Assembly (NCBI GenBank): GCA_012520695.1
Contig: JAAYNU010000082.1
Location: forward strand, 1-10,889
Reading direction: 5' to 3'
Source: Erysipelothrix sp.
GTDB lineage: Bacteria > Bacillota_I > Bacilli_A > Erysipelotrichales > Erysipelotrichaceae
Length of the DNA stretch: 10,889 bases
Shown: positions 1 to 6,506 of the stretch, piece by piece
Layout: the number at the start of each line of letters is the position of its first letter
Position numbering within the stretch: position 1 is the first letter of the stretch
Translations under genes and position numbers: made by a program
The notes under the pieces: generated by a model
Database searches by the model: none
The model's input: the letters and a program-made list of their open reading frames with translations, nothing else
Told to the model about the DNA's origin: nothing

Positions 1-911
1 CTCATCCGCGAAGACCTCGGTGTGCCTACTTCGGAGAACTGATTCAGATGGACGCTTCTGAACATGAATGGTTCGGCGACATAAAGACCCATCTCCACTT
101 AGCGATTGATGACGCAACAGGAATGGTGGTTGGTGCATATTTCGATGAACAAGAGACCTTAAAAGCTTATTACAACGTGTTCTTCCAGATACTAACAGAA
201 TATGGTATACCCTATAAATTCCTTACAGATCGACGAACCGTGTTCGAGTACAAATTAAAAAACGCACCCTCCGACGAAGAAGATACGTTTACTCAATTTT
301 CATACGCCTGTCATCAACTAGGTGTTGAAATTGATACCACTAGTATACCACAAGCGAAAGGCAGAGTTGAACGACTGAACCAAACTTTGCAGTCAAGATT
401 AATTGTTGAAATGAGACTAAAAGGTATCACAACAATCAAAGAAGCAAATAAATTTTTACCAGAATACTTTAAGAATTTCAACAAGAAATTTTCGCTACCA
501 ATTCATAAAAGAAAAACAGTATTTGAGAATAAACCTACGAAAACGGAAATTAACCTTACTTTAGCGATTATCGCCCGAAGAAAAATCGATGCCGGACATT
601 GCGTCAAATATAATAAAAAATTCTACATACCAGCGACAGCAACTGGGCAACATGTATTCCATAACAAGTCTACACCAGCCCTTATTATCGAGGCATTTGA
701 CGGAATCAAATATGTAAGTATTCAAGACAACATCTATCATCTATCGGTAATTGAGGACAGGTTAGAGTTCTCGAAAAATTTTGATAAAATTGGAGAAGAG
801 AAGCCCCCCAAAAAATATACTCCTTCGATGTCGCATCCTTGGAGACAATCGAGTTATGAGAGCTTTCTAATAAAGCAACCGCACCGACAAAATGATGGTG
901 CTAATGTTTAA
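1..911 (+). CDS. DDE transposase, ISNCY/IS1202-like, 5' end outside window
   Basis: Transposase that would cut and join the ends of its insertion sequence. The frame is open from base 3 to the TAA at 909-911, so the ATG at 48 is an internal codon. The residues before it (CAYFGELIQ, then MDAS) are the conserved lead-in to the first catalytic Asp of this family. The DDE triad is visible: Asp in QMDAS (codon 51-53), Asp in FLTDRR (codon 228-230) and Glu in KGRVERLNQ (codon 369-371). The C-terminal third, with GHCVKYNKKFYIP, is the small beta domain usual after the RNase H-like core. The N-terminal helix-turn-helix must lie upstream of the window. No frameshift or stop is seen, so the visible part looks intact. 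Family assignment is from motif resemblance: DDE transposase is near certain, ISNCY/IS1202 likely. Confidence 0.85.
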   Translation, partial: HPRRPRCAYFGELIQMDASEHEWFGDIKTHLHLAIDDATGMVVGAYFDEQETLKAYYNVFFQILTEYGIPYKFLTDRRTVFEYKLKNAPSDEEDTFTQFSYACHQLGVEIDTTSIPQAKGRVERLNQTLQSRLIVEMRLKGITTIKEANKFLPEYFKNFNKKFSLPIHKRKTVFENKPTKTEINLTLAIIARRKIDAGHCVKYNKKFYIPATATGQHVFHNKSTPALIIEAFDGIKYVSIQDNIYHLSVIEDRLEFSKNFDKIGEEKPPKKYTPSMSHPWRQSSYESFLIKQPHRQNDGANV

Positions 912-920
912 CTATTTTTA

Positions 921-944
921 AGACATTATCGCTTTTGGTTGACA
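921..944. repeat. Possible right-end repeat of the insertion sequence
   Basis: This 24-base stretch starts nine bases after the transposase stop and ends in TTTTGGTTGACA. Its complement begins TGTCAACCAAAAGCGATAA, which resembles end repeats I recall for related elements in Bacillota. The matching left end is not in the window, so an inverted-repeat pairing cannot be shown. Confidence 0.3.
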
Positions 945-961
945 TGTGTTAATACATTGAA

Positions 962-1005
962 TAAAGAAAAAGGTAAAACTCACATATTAGTGTGAATTTT
1001 ACCTT
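962..1005 (-). terminator. Intrinsic terminator of the scr operon
   Basis: A 15-bp inverted repeat (AAGGTAAAACTCACA at 970-984, TGTGAATTTTACCTT at 991-1005) encloses a six-base loop. Its one imperfection becomes a G:U pair in RNA. Read on the minus strand the stem runs into a U-rich tract (UUUCUUUAUU). On the plus strand no U-tract follows, so it serves the minus-strand operon. The upstream arm contains the last scrK codons and its stop codon (999-1001). It also separates scrK from the convergent transposase. Confidence 0.85.
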
Positions 1006-1907
1006 AAATCAGGAACTGCACTCATTCCACCAAAGTTTGTACAGGTTATTCCCGCAACTTTGTTGGATAGTTTCAGCATTTCTTCAATTTGTGAACTGCT
1101 TAAATTAATTCCATTAGTTTGTAAGTAATATAAGACCGATCCAATAGAAGCATCCCCAGCTCCTGTTGTATCAACAACACTAACCTTCGTACCATCGACA
1201 GAAATATCGTGATTATATGAGTAGTATCGAATACCTTCAGATCCTTTAGTGTAGATAATCAATTGTACATCATCTCTTAAAAGTGAGAGAAGTGCATCTG
1301 ATTCATCTTCAATACCCGTGATAAAGAACAGTTCTTCATCAGATATTTTGAGGATATTTGAGACCTTAATGAATTCTAGGACGATCGCTTTAAGTTCATC
1401 TTTGTCTTTCCATAGTGGGAATCGAAGATTGGGATCAAAGCTGATGTGTCCACCGATAGATTTCATTTGATTGATTGCTTTTCGATGCGTTTCTCGTGAA
1501 GGACTATCCACCAAGTTCACTGAACAAAAGTGAAGTATGTCGTCTTTCTTAAACATTGAGAAATCGTAATCATTAGGATCCATCATCAAGTCCGCCGCAT
1601 TTTCTCGATAGAATGAGAAGGAACGATTTCCTTCTTCGTCGAGTGATACAAATGCGAGTGATGTTTGGTAGAGTGAACTTGTGCTTACATACTTCGTATC
1701 CACATAGTTCTTTTTCATCTCATCAATAAGATAATGACCAAAGACATCATCTCCCACTTGAGTGATCATTTGTGATGTTCCACCAAGCTTCGCAACGGTT
1801 GCAGCTACATTCGCTGGTGCACCACCGGGATTCTGTTGGAATGATTTACCCCCATCAAGCGGAGTAAAATCAATTAATGCTTCACCAATACAATAGACAG
1901 TTTTCAT
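999..1907 (-). CDS. scrK: Fructokinase (PfkB family)
   Basis: Cytoplasmic ATP-dependent kinase that converts the fructose released by ScrB to fructose-6-phosphate for glycolysis. The 302-residue length is normal for ribokinase/PfkB-type fructokinases. The N-terminal signature NPGGAPANVA (residues 26-35) and the C-terminal signature DTTGAGD (246-252) are present. Asp252 is the expected catalytic base and GAG forms the anion hole. The residue after GAGDA is Ser where Phe is more usual; the catalytic residues are unaffected. The start ATG lies three bases after the scrB stop, and its ribosome site GGAGG (1917-1921) is inside the last scrB codons, so the two genes are translationally linked. It is the last gene of the operon, followed by a strong terminator. 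Another hexose specificity is possible by sequence, but the operon context argues for fructose. Confidence 0.93.
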   Translation of the reverse strand: MKTVYCIGEALIDFTPLDGGKSFQQNPGGAPANVAATVAKLGGTSQMITQVGDDVFGHYLIDEMKKNYVDTKYVSTSSLYQTSLAFVSLDEEGNRSFSFYRENAADLMMDPNDYDFSMFKKDDILHFCSVNLVDSPSRETHRKAINQMKSIGGHISFDPNLRFPLWKDKDELKAIVLEFIKVSNILKISDEELFFITGIEDESDALLSLLRDDVQLIIYTKGSEGIRYYSYNHDISVDGTKVSVVDTTGAGDASIGSVLYYLQTNGINLSSSQIEEMLKLSNKVAGITCTNFGGMSAVPDLR

Positions 1908-1910
1908 GAG

Positions 1911-3284
1911 TTAAATCCTCCATACCTTAATAGTTCCATTTTCTGGTCTAAGTGTCAAGATATCACTCATCGTAAAGTATCTAAGACTCATAACTTTTTC
2001 ACCATCATTAATGAAAAGTTCAATACTTGATCGATCCACAAATCCTTGGATTTTAAAGAGTGGCTCGTCCAATTCAACCTGACGGATTGTGCCGTACTCG
2101 GTTGCGAATGGAATTCCGAATTGAGTGCGATCAACACTCAAGGTATTTCCGTTCATTGTAATTGATAGTGTTTCACCCTGATCACTAATAATCTCTACAT
2201 TGCCTTGATTCACTTCGAATTCAAACGCACCGTTAATATTATTTTTATCAATACTTTCTTTTCTAAGCTTCTTCAAATTAGGATGTGGTATTTGTTTCAA
2301 TTTCCCACCCACAACATTTAAGACTCTTGGCAATGTCATACTGTGTGCCCAGCCATCTTTATCACTTGGATAATCTATTTCAGGTAATCCCATCCAACCA
2401 ACAAGTACGCGCTCACCTTTGTGTTCCATTGTCTGAGGTGCATAGAAATCAAAGCCATGATCAAGTTCTTTAAATGATTCATGGTTGAATGGATCCATGA
2501 TTGAATCCATCACATCACCCAATAAATACCCTGACTGGTAAATATTTGGATAGGCATCAAGGCCTTGTGGTGAAAAGATAAAGACTTGTTTATTGTCCAA
2601 TTCAAAGAAATCAGGACACTCCCACATATAACCAAAATCTGGATAATTCGTTTTGAGTTCTCCTTGGAGGTCCCATTCCTTTAAATCCTTACTTGAATAG
2701 ATAATGGTAGCACCGGTCTTATCGACGCGCTGTGCTCCCAAGATCATCCAGTATTGTTCGTTTTCAAACCATACTTTAGGATCACGAACATGATCCGTGT
2801 ATCCTTCAGGATTTGTAGGAATGATTGGTGAGGAAGGTTTTGTAACCTTATAGTTTTTATCCATTGTCGCAAGGACTTGGGACGGTGTACGATTCCACTC
2901 TTCATCACGTGCATTCCCTGTATAGAAAATGAGTAGCTCTTCGTCTTTAACGAGTGCTGTCCCGGAGAAAATTCCGTGGGACTCATAATAGTGATCTGGA
3001 ATTAATGAAACACCTTCATCTTTCCAAGTTACTAAATCTTCTGATGTGAGGTGGTACCAGTGTTTGAGACCATGAACGGGTCCTCTTGGATACCATTGGT
3101 AAAACAAGTGGTATAAACCATTATAGAAGGTAAAACCATTCGGGTCATTTAAGAGCCCTGTATTGGGTTGAATGTGAAAGTGTTGGCGCCAGATGCTCTG
3201 GTCAACCCGCACTTTTAACTCTTCCATTTCCTTTGGATCAACTTGATCCATTGCTTGGTACATAAATTCTCTTGTGTATTTCAT
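1911..3284 (-). CDS. scrB: Sucrose-6-phosphate hydrolase (GH32)
   Basis: Cytoplasmic glycoside hydrolase that splits sucrose-6-phosphate from the PTS into glucose-6-phosphate and fructose. All three GH32 acidic motifs are visible: NDPNG (46-50, Asp47 the nucleophile), RDP (167-169, Asp168 the transition-state stabiliser) and WECPDFF (221-227, Glu222 the acid/base). FSGTA (106-110) and YAPQTM are further family blocks. The five-bladed propeller is followed by the usual C-terminal beta-sandwich domain (about 345-457). No signal peptide is present, which fits an intracellular sucrose-6-P enzyme and not a secreted invertase or levanase. The 457-residue length is typical. The ATG directly abuts the scrA stop (TAAATG), with an AAAGGTGA ribosome site inside the last scrA codons, so translation is probably coupled. 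Confidence 0.95.
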   Translation of the reverse strand: MKYTREFMYQAMDQVDPKEMEELKVRVDQSIWRQHFHIQPNTGLLNDPNGFTFYNGLYHLFYQWYPRGPVHGLKHWYHLTSEDLVTWKDEGVSLIPDHYYESHGIFSGTALVKDEELLIFYTGNARDEEWNRTPSQVLATMDKNYKVTKPSSPIIPTNPEGYTDHVRDPKVWFENEQYWMILGAQRVDKTGATIIYSSKDLKEWDLQGELKTNYPDFGYMWECPDFFELDNKQVFIFSPQGLDAYPNIYQSGYLLGDVMDSIMDPFNHESFKELDHGFDFYAPQTMEHKGERVLVGWMGLPEIDYPSDKDGWAHSMTLPRVLNVVGGKLKQIPHPNLKKLRKESIDKNNINGAFEFEVNQGNVEIISDQGETLSITMNGNTLSVDRTQFGIPFATEYGTIRQVELDEPLFKIQGFVDRSSIELFINDGEKVMSLRYFTMSDILTLRPENGTIKVWRI

Positions 3285-4685
3285 TTATTCACCTTTATTT
3301 TTTTTACTTAATACAAACGTCATGATAAACGCTACAGTCATTGATAATACCATCGCAATAATATAGTGCACAACTTTAGGTGCTGTGATTGAGATAATTC
3401 CAGGTAGACCTGCTGCTCCAAGAGCAATCGCAAGTGTCTTAGAATAAGCTACATAAGCACCACCCACTGCTGAACCAATAATTGCTGCGATGAATGGGTA
3501 TTGAAGTTTCAAGTTAACACCAAACATTGCGGGTTCTGTGATTCCAAGTAATGCGGAAACACCAGAAGCCATTGCTGTACTTTTCTCTTTTTGATTTTTT
3601 GAAATTGCGTATACCGCAAGCGTTGCAGCACCTTGGGCCACGTTAGACATTGCAGCAATTGGGAAAATAAATGATCCACCTGTTGTCGCGACGTTCGCAA
3701 TTAATTGTGTCTCAACCGCAATGAAACTGTGATGCATACCTGTAATTACGATCGGTGCATAGAAGAACCCCATCAGTAATCCACCAAATACGCCAAGCGT
3801 TGTATACATCCAAATAAGACCTACAGTAATTAAATCTCCAAGTGAGCGCATCATTGGTCCTACAATAATGAATTTAAGTAGAGCCGTTAATAGAATCGCT
3901 AGTAATGGTGATAGTAAGTTGTCTAAAGCAGGAGTAATCTTCTCATGGAAGAATGTTTCCAACTTCGCGAGAATGAGCGCAGACATCAAGACTGGTAGAA
4001 CCGTTCCTTGATATCCAACTTTTTCAATCGCAAATCCGAAGATGTTCCAAACAGGGATAACTTCTGTATCAGCTAGTGCATAAGCATTCAATAAATCAGG
4101 GTGAACCATAATCATTCCGAGCGCTGCTCCAAGATACGGGTTACCACCAAAGGCTTTCGTTGCCGAGAACCCTATGAGTACCGGCAAGAATACGAATGCG
4201 GCATTTGAGAACGTGTTAAGCATTGCTGCAAGATCCGCAACTTGTGGGAATTGATCAATGAGTGATTTCCCTGCATAGAATAAGTCAGGGGCTGTAAGGA
4301 CATTATTAATCCCCATCAGTAACCCACCCGCTACGATTGCTGGAATGATTGGAACGAAGATATCAGATAGTTTCTTTACCATTCTTTGAAGTGGTGAAAG
4401 CTTATTATCTGCAGACTCCTTATAGGATTCCTCTTTTGTAGTAACGTTTTTGTTCATTTGAGCATATACGTTTTGAACCGTTCCAGGTCCTAAAATAATT
4501 TGAAGTTGACCTGCATTCACAAATGCACCCTTCACATCATCATGCTCATCAAGAGCAACCATGTCAACGAGATCTAAATCGCTGACGACAAATCTCAGGC
4601 GTGTAGAGCAGTGTGACATGTTTTCAACATTATCATTACCGCCGACAAGAGCAAGTATTTCTTGTGCTAATTTCGAATAATTCAT
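3285..4685 (-). CDS. scrA: Sucrose-specific PTS transporter EIIBC
   Basis: Membrane permease of the phosphotransferase system that takes up sucrose and releases sucrose-6-phosphate inside the cell. The EIIB domain occupies about residues 1-90, with the phosphorylated Cys26 in CSTRLR. A polar linker at about 78-100 leads to the EIIC domain (about 105-460), which has many hydrophobic segments and the conserved blocks GMHHS (316-320) and GITEP (381-385), the latter part of the sugar site. The 466-residue length matches two-domain sucrose EIIBC proteins such as SacP. No EIIA domain is fused and none is in the window, so an EIIA encoded elsewhere must donate phosphate. The start is supported by AAGGAG at 4692-4697, six bases before the ATG. 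Trehalose or another glucoside would be the alternative substrate, but scrB and scrK next to it make sucrose much the best call. Confidence 0.93.
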   Translation of the reverse strand: MNYSKLAQEILALVGGNDNVENMSHCSTRLRFVVSDLDLVDMVALDEHDDVKGAFVNAGQLQIILGPGTVQNVYAQMNKNVTTKEESYKESADNKLSPLQRMVKKLSDIFVPIIPAIVAGGLLMGINNVLTAPDLFYAGKSLIDQFPQVADLAAMLNTFSNAAFVFLPVLIGFSATKAFGGNPYLGAALGMIMVHPDLLNAYALADTEVIPVWNIFGFAIEKVGYQGTVLPVLMSALILAKLETFFHEKITPALDNLLSPLLAILLTALLKFIIVGPMMRSLGDLITVGLIWMYTTLGVFGGLLMGFFYAPIVITGMHHSFIAVETQLIANVATTGGSFIFPIAAMSNVAQGAATLAVYAISKNQKEKSTAMASGVSALLGITEPAMFGVNLKLQYPFIAAIIGSAVGGAYVAYSKTLAIALGAAGLPGIISITAPKVVHYIIAMVLSMTVAFIMTFVLSKKNKGE

Positions 4686-4702
4686 ATTCTTCTCCTTTTG
4701 TG

Positions 4703-4716
4703 TGGTATCGGTCCCA
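4703..4716 (-). promoter_or_regulatory. Downstream LacI-type operator O2 in scrA leader
   Basis: On the minus strand this reads TGGGACCGATACCA, an imperfect palindrome centred on CG. It matches the operator at 4760-4773 in 11 of 14 positions, all three differences being transitions. It sits between the predicted transcription start and the scrA ribosome site, where a bound repressor could block elongation or form a loop with the first site (57 bp centre to centre). ScrR is the likely ligand; no binding is shown. Confidence 0.65.
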
Positions 4717-4733
4717 CAACGTTTTAAATAAAT

Positions 4734-4748
4734 GCGGACTATGTCCGC
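4734..4748 (-). other. Perfect hairpin at the 5' end of the scrA transcript
   Basis: GCGGAC and GTCCGC pair perfectly around a three-base loop. Counting from the predicted -10, the transcript should start at about 4750-4753, so this stem forms within the first few bases of the mRNA. That could protect the 5' end from decay. It is followed by AUUUAUUU, too weak a U-tract for a confident terminator or attenuator. It overlaps the cre-like sequence at 4740-4753, and the palindrome might instead act as DNA. Confidence 0.4.
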
Positions 4749-4753
4749 TTACA
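4740..4753 (-). promoter_or_regulatory. Weak cre-like sequence at the scrA transcription start
   Basis: The minus strand reads TGTAAGCGGACATA. The left half is a perfect CcpA-type half site (TGTAAGCG) and the whole matches the relaxed cre consensus TGWNANCGNTNWCA in 12 of 14 positions. The right half is poor (T and C of NTNWCA are replaced). The position over the predicted start would suit catabolite repression. I cannot tell from sequence whether CcpA binds here. Confidence 0.3.
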
Positions 4754-4758
4754 CCCCT

Positions 4759-4787
4759 ATGATACCGGTTCCATATACTTTTGTCAA
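4759..4787 (-). promoter_or_regulatory. Sigma-A promoter of scrABK
   Basis: TTGACA (4782-4787, perfect -35) and TATCAT (4759-4764, 4 of 6 to the -10 consensus) are separated by exactly 17 bp. The -35 begins three bases after the scrR stop codon. The start of transcription is expected at about 4750-4753. The -10 and the adjoining spacer are covered by an operator-like site, so the promoter should be shut by repressor when no sucrose is present. Confidence 0.85.
4760..4773 (-). promoter_or_regulatory. LacI-type operator O1 overlapping the scrA -10
   Basis: The minus strand reads TGGAACCGGTATCA, a CG-centred imperfect palindrome (five of seven half-site pairs). LacI-family proteins with a hinge Leu insert it at a central CG step, and ScrR has that Leu (residue 54). 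The site also matches cre consensus TGWNANCGNTNWCA in 13 of 14 positions, so CcpA could share it. ScrR is the better candidate because a second copy lies at 4703-4716 and the scrR gene is adjacent. Confidence 0.72.
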
Positions 4788-4790
4788 GTA

Positions 4791-5765
4791 TTATAAACTC
4801 CCCCTTGGAACCAGTGAGACATCTACAACAACTTGAAACTTTTTATCTGAATCATGCATCAATTCTAACAGTGCTTTCGCAGCATCAAACCCTGTCTCAC
4901 GATAAGGAAAGGATACTGAACTCAGCTCAGGATACGATAGCGTTGTTATATCATAATTACCCGATCCGATGATTTGAACATCTGAAGGAATATCTTTATT
5001 AAGTCGTTTCGCAACCTTCATCACTGCAAGCGCAATCGTATCCGTTGCACAAATGATGCAGTGCGGTAAATTGTCAGAAAGAATCTCTTCAGCAATGCGT
5101 TCTGATGTCGCAAATGAGAAATCACCTTTGTGTTCGTGGACCTTAATATCTGAATCTGTTTTAGCCATTAAGTACATACCTTGTTTTCTTAAGATTCCAA
5201 CTGCGCGGTCGGATTCACCAACACCGATATAATCCCATGTCATATATCCTTGTTTATAGGCATGTTCTGCCATGATGTATCCAGCACTGTGGTCATTATA
5301 GACAAAATATGATTGTCCTTGCGCTTCTTGTCCAATAATGATGATTGGTACACTGAGTCGATTAAAAAGATTCGTATGTTCTTTCGTAATTTGAGTCGCA
5401 AGTAAAATAATACCATCAACTTTTTGTTGATCAAACAACTGAATGGCTTCGAGTTCTTTCTCAAGTGAAAGCGAGGAACTGCTCATCATCATTTTATAGT
5501 GATGACTTTCCAACACCGTTTCAATTCCCATCAATGTTTCTTGGGCAGCATAGGAATTGACTCGTGGAATAACTACCCCAACCATCATTGATTCTTTTGC
5601 TTTAAGACTTTGAGCGAACTGATTGGGAACATAGTGATATTTTTTAATATTATAAGCGATTATAGATTTAAGTTCTTCACTGACATAGCCACCGTTAAGG
5701 TATCGTGATACCGTGCTTTTAGATACCCCTGATTGTTCCGCAATAAATCCTATTGTGATTTTCAT
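4791..5765 (-). CDS. scrR: Sucrose operon repressor, LacI family
   Basis: DNA-binding repressor expected to hold scrABK off until a sucrose-derived ligand is present. The N-terminal helix-turn-helix covers about residues 3-24 (recognition segment SKSTVSRYLNG). The LacI hinge follows at 45-57 (VPNQFAQSLKAKE, with Leu54 at the position that intercalates at the central operator step in PurR-type proteins). A two-lobed periplasmic-binding-like ligand domain runs from about residue 61 to the end. The 324-residue length is typical. The ATG is preceded by GAGGTG at 5770-5775. The gene is the first of the scr cluster and ends three bases before the -35 of the scrA promoter. The effector could be sucrose-6-phosphate or fructose; sequence does not decide. 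The specific role rests on the adjacent sucrose genes and the two matching operators. Confidence 0.88.
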   Translation of the reverse strand: MKITIGFIAEQSGVSKSTVSRYLNGGYVSEELKSIIAYNIKKYHYVPNQFAQSLKAKESMMVGVVIPRVNSYAAQETLMGIETVLESHHYKMMMSSSSLSLEKELEAIQLFDQQKVDGIILLATQITKEHTNLFNRLSVPIIIIGQEAQGQSYFVYNDHSAGYIMAEHAYKQGYMTWDYIGVGESDRAVGILRKQGMYLMAKTDSDIKVHEHKGDFSFATSERIAEEILSDNLPHCIICATDTIALAVMKVAKRLNKDIPSDVQIIGSGNYDITTLSYPELSSVSFPYRETGFDAAKALLELMHDSDKKFQVVVDVSLVPRGSL

Positions 5766-5781
5766 ACAACACCTCTTTACT

Positions 5782-5808
5782 TTTATAGTACCAAATTTCC
5801 ATCGTCAA
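5782..5808 (-). promoter_or_regulatory. Possible scrR promoter
   Basis: TTGACG (5803-5808) and TATAAA (5782-5787) each match five of six consensus bases, but the spacer is only 15 bp, shorter than ideal. No terminator separates this from the crp gene upstream, so scrR may also be read from the crp promoter. No good copy of the CG-centred operator is found here, so autorepression by ScrR is not evident. Confidence 0.4.
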
Positions 5809-5815
5809 TACATCC

Positions 5816-6448
5816 TTAGAGAAGAATAATTGTTCGTTGTCCCTTTAGTTTGATGAGCCCCTCATCTTCTAAATTAGTGAACTGCCTGCTCAATGTTTCC
5901 TGTGCCATACCCAAGACACTTGCGAACTCTCGCTTTGAGACATCAAGGGTAACCGTGTTATTTGAATCCTTCATGCTCTCTAATGCTTGAAGCAGTCTTT
6001 CGCGCGCACTCAGTGTGAGATTCGCAGTACTTCTTTGATCTGAATCCTGAAGTCGATTTAAAAGTGCCTGAATGATCTTCATTGATAGTTCGGGCGTATC
6101 TTCCAGAAGCTTTGCGAATTGAGGTCCCTTAATCATGCAGACATGCGATGGTGATAAAGCATCCACACTCACCTCAGATTCCTGTGCTTGAAGCAGAGCA
6201 TGCTCACCAATGAAATCACCTTCATTTAAAAGTCTTAAGACATGGCTCTTACCGTTTTCCGCAAGTCCATAAACCTTAAGTGATCCTCGATGAAGAATAT
6301 ACAGATGGTTTAAATCATCCCCTGCTTGAAAAAGACTTTCGTTTTTTACTAAATTCACCGGTTCGATTAATTGGGTAATCTTCTCTAAGTCCTTAACGTC
6401 CAAATCTTTAAAGATTGGGACGCCTAATAAACATGAATTATAGCTCAT
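5816..6448 (-). CDS. Crp/Fnr-family transcriptional regulator, FLP-like
   Basis: DNA-binding regulator of the Crp/Fnr superfamily, 210 residues, close to the normal length. The N-terminal cyclic-nucleotide-type beta-roll spans about 10-125 (GSLKVYGLAENG, then EGDFIGEHAL), followed by a long dimerisation helix (about 118-140) and a winged helix-turn-helix (about 168-210). The recognition helix reads MAQETLSRQF; Glu184, Ser187 and Arg188 match the E-x-x-S-R pattern of FNR, not the R-E-R of CRP. It lacks the FNR four-cysteine iron-sulphur set but has just two cysteines, Cys6 and Cys104, close to Cys5 and Cys112 of Lactobacillus casei FLP, whose pair forms a redox disulphide. A thiol-based redox sensor is therefore plausible but inferred. 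The start follows GGGGAG (6454-6459). It ends 50 bp before scrR on the same strand; a link to sugar control is only suggested by position. Confidence 0.85.
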   Translation of the reverse strand: MSYNSCLLGVPIFKDLDVKDLEKITQLIEPVNLVKNESLFQAGDDLNHLYILHRGSLKVYGLAENGKSHVLRLLNEGDFIGEHALLQAQESEVSVDALSPSHVCMIKGPQFAKLLEDTPELSMKIIQALLNRLQDSDQRSTANLTLSARERLLQALESMKDSNNTVTLDVSKREFASVLGMAQETLSRQFTNLEDEGLIKLKGQRTIILL

Positions 6449-6477
6449 AGTATCTCCCCTTCTCGTTCGTTATCTAA

Positions 6478-6506
6478 ATGATACCATAAATGTCTGGTAA
6501 ATTGAC
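6478..6506 (-). promoter_or_regulatory. Possible promoter of the Crp/Fnr gene
   Basis: TATCAT (6478-6483) is a fair -10. Seventeen bases upstream the -35 position reads GTCAAT, a poor match that lies inside the 19-bp palindrome at 6499-6517. A weak -35 overlapped by an activator-type palindrome centred near -40 is the layout of a class II Crp/Fnr-activated promoter. Which strand and which -35 are truly used is not settled by sequence; TTGACC at 6509-6514 is another candidate. Confidence 0.4.

Larger units (their letters stand above)
1..945 (+). mobile_element. 3' portion of an ISNCY/IS1202-type insertion sequence
   Basis: This is the right-hand part of an insertion sequence: an intact DDE transposase reading frame entering from the left edge, followed by a short non-coding tail. 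The left end lies outside the window. The right boundary is uncertain. I place it near 945 because the tail at 921-944 resembles, from memory, terminal or sub-terminal repeats of related Bacillota elements. A target-site duplication cannot be assessed with one end missing. Confidence 0.55.

Noticed and set aside
48..50. ATG at 48 as the transposase start
   Set aside because: The frame is open to the left edge and the preceding residues (CAYFGELIQ) are part of the conserved catalytic core, so the true start lies outside the window.
2285..2473. Short plus-strand reading frame within scrB
   Set aside because: It lies wholly opposite scrB, has no ribosome site and no recognisable protein pattern. 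Other short frames inside scrA, scrR, the helicase and the peptidase were dismissed for the same reason.
4734..4755. Attenuator or riboswitch in the scrA leader
   Set aside because: Only one 6-bp stem is present, there is no competing structure or proper U-tract, and no RAT/antiterminator-type sequence or BglG-type protein is evident.
5788..5803. ScrR operator in front of scrR
   Set aside because: TGGAAATTTGGTA shares the TGGAA start with the operators but lacks the central CG and the matching right half.
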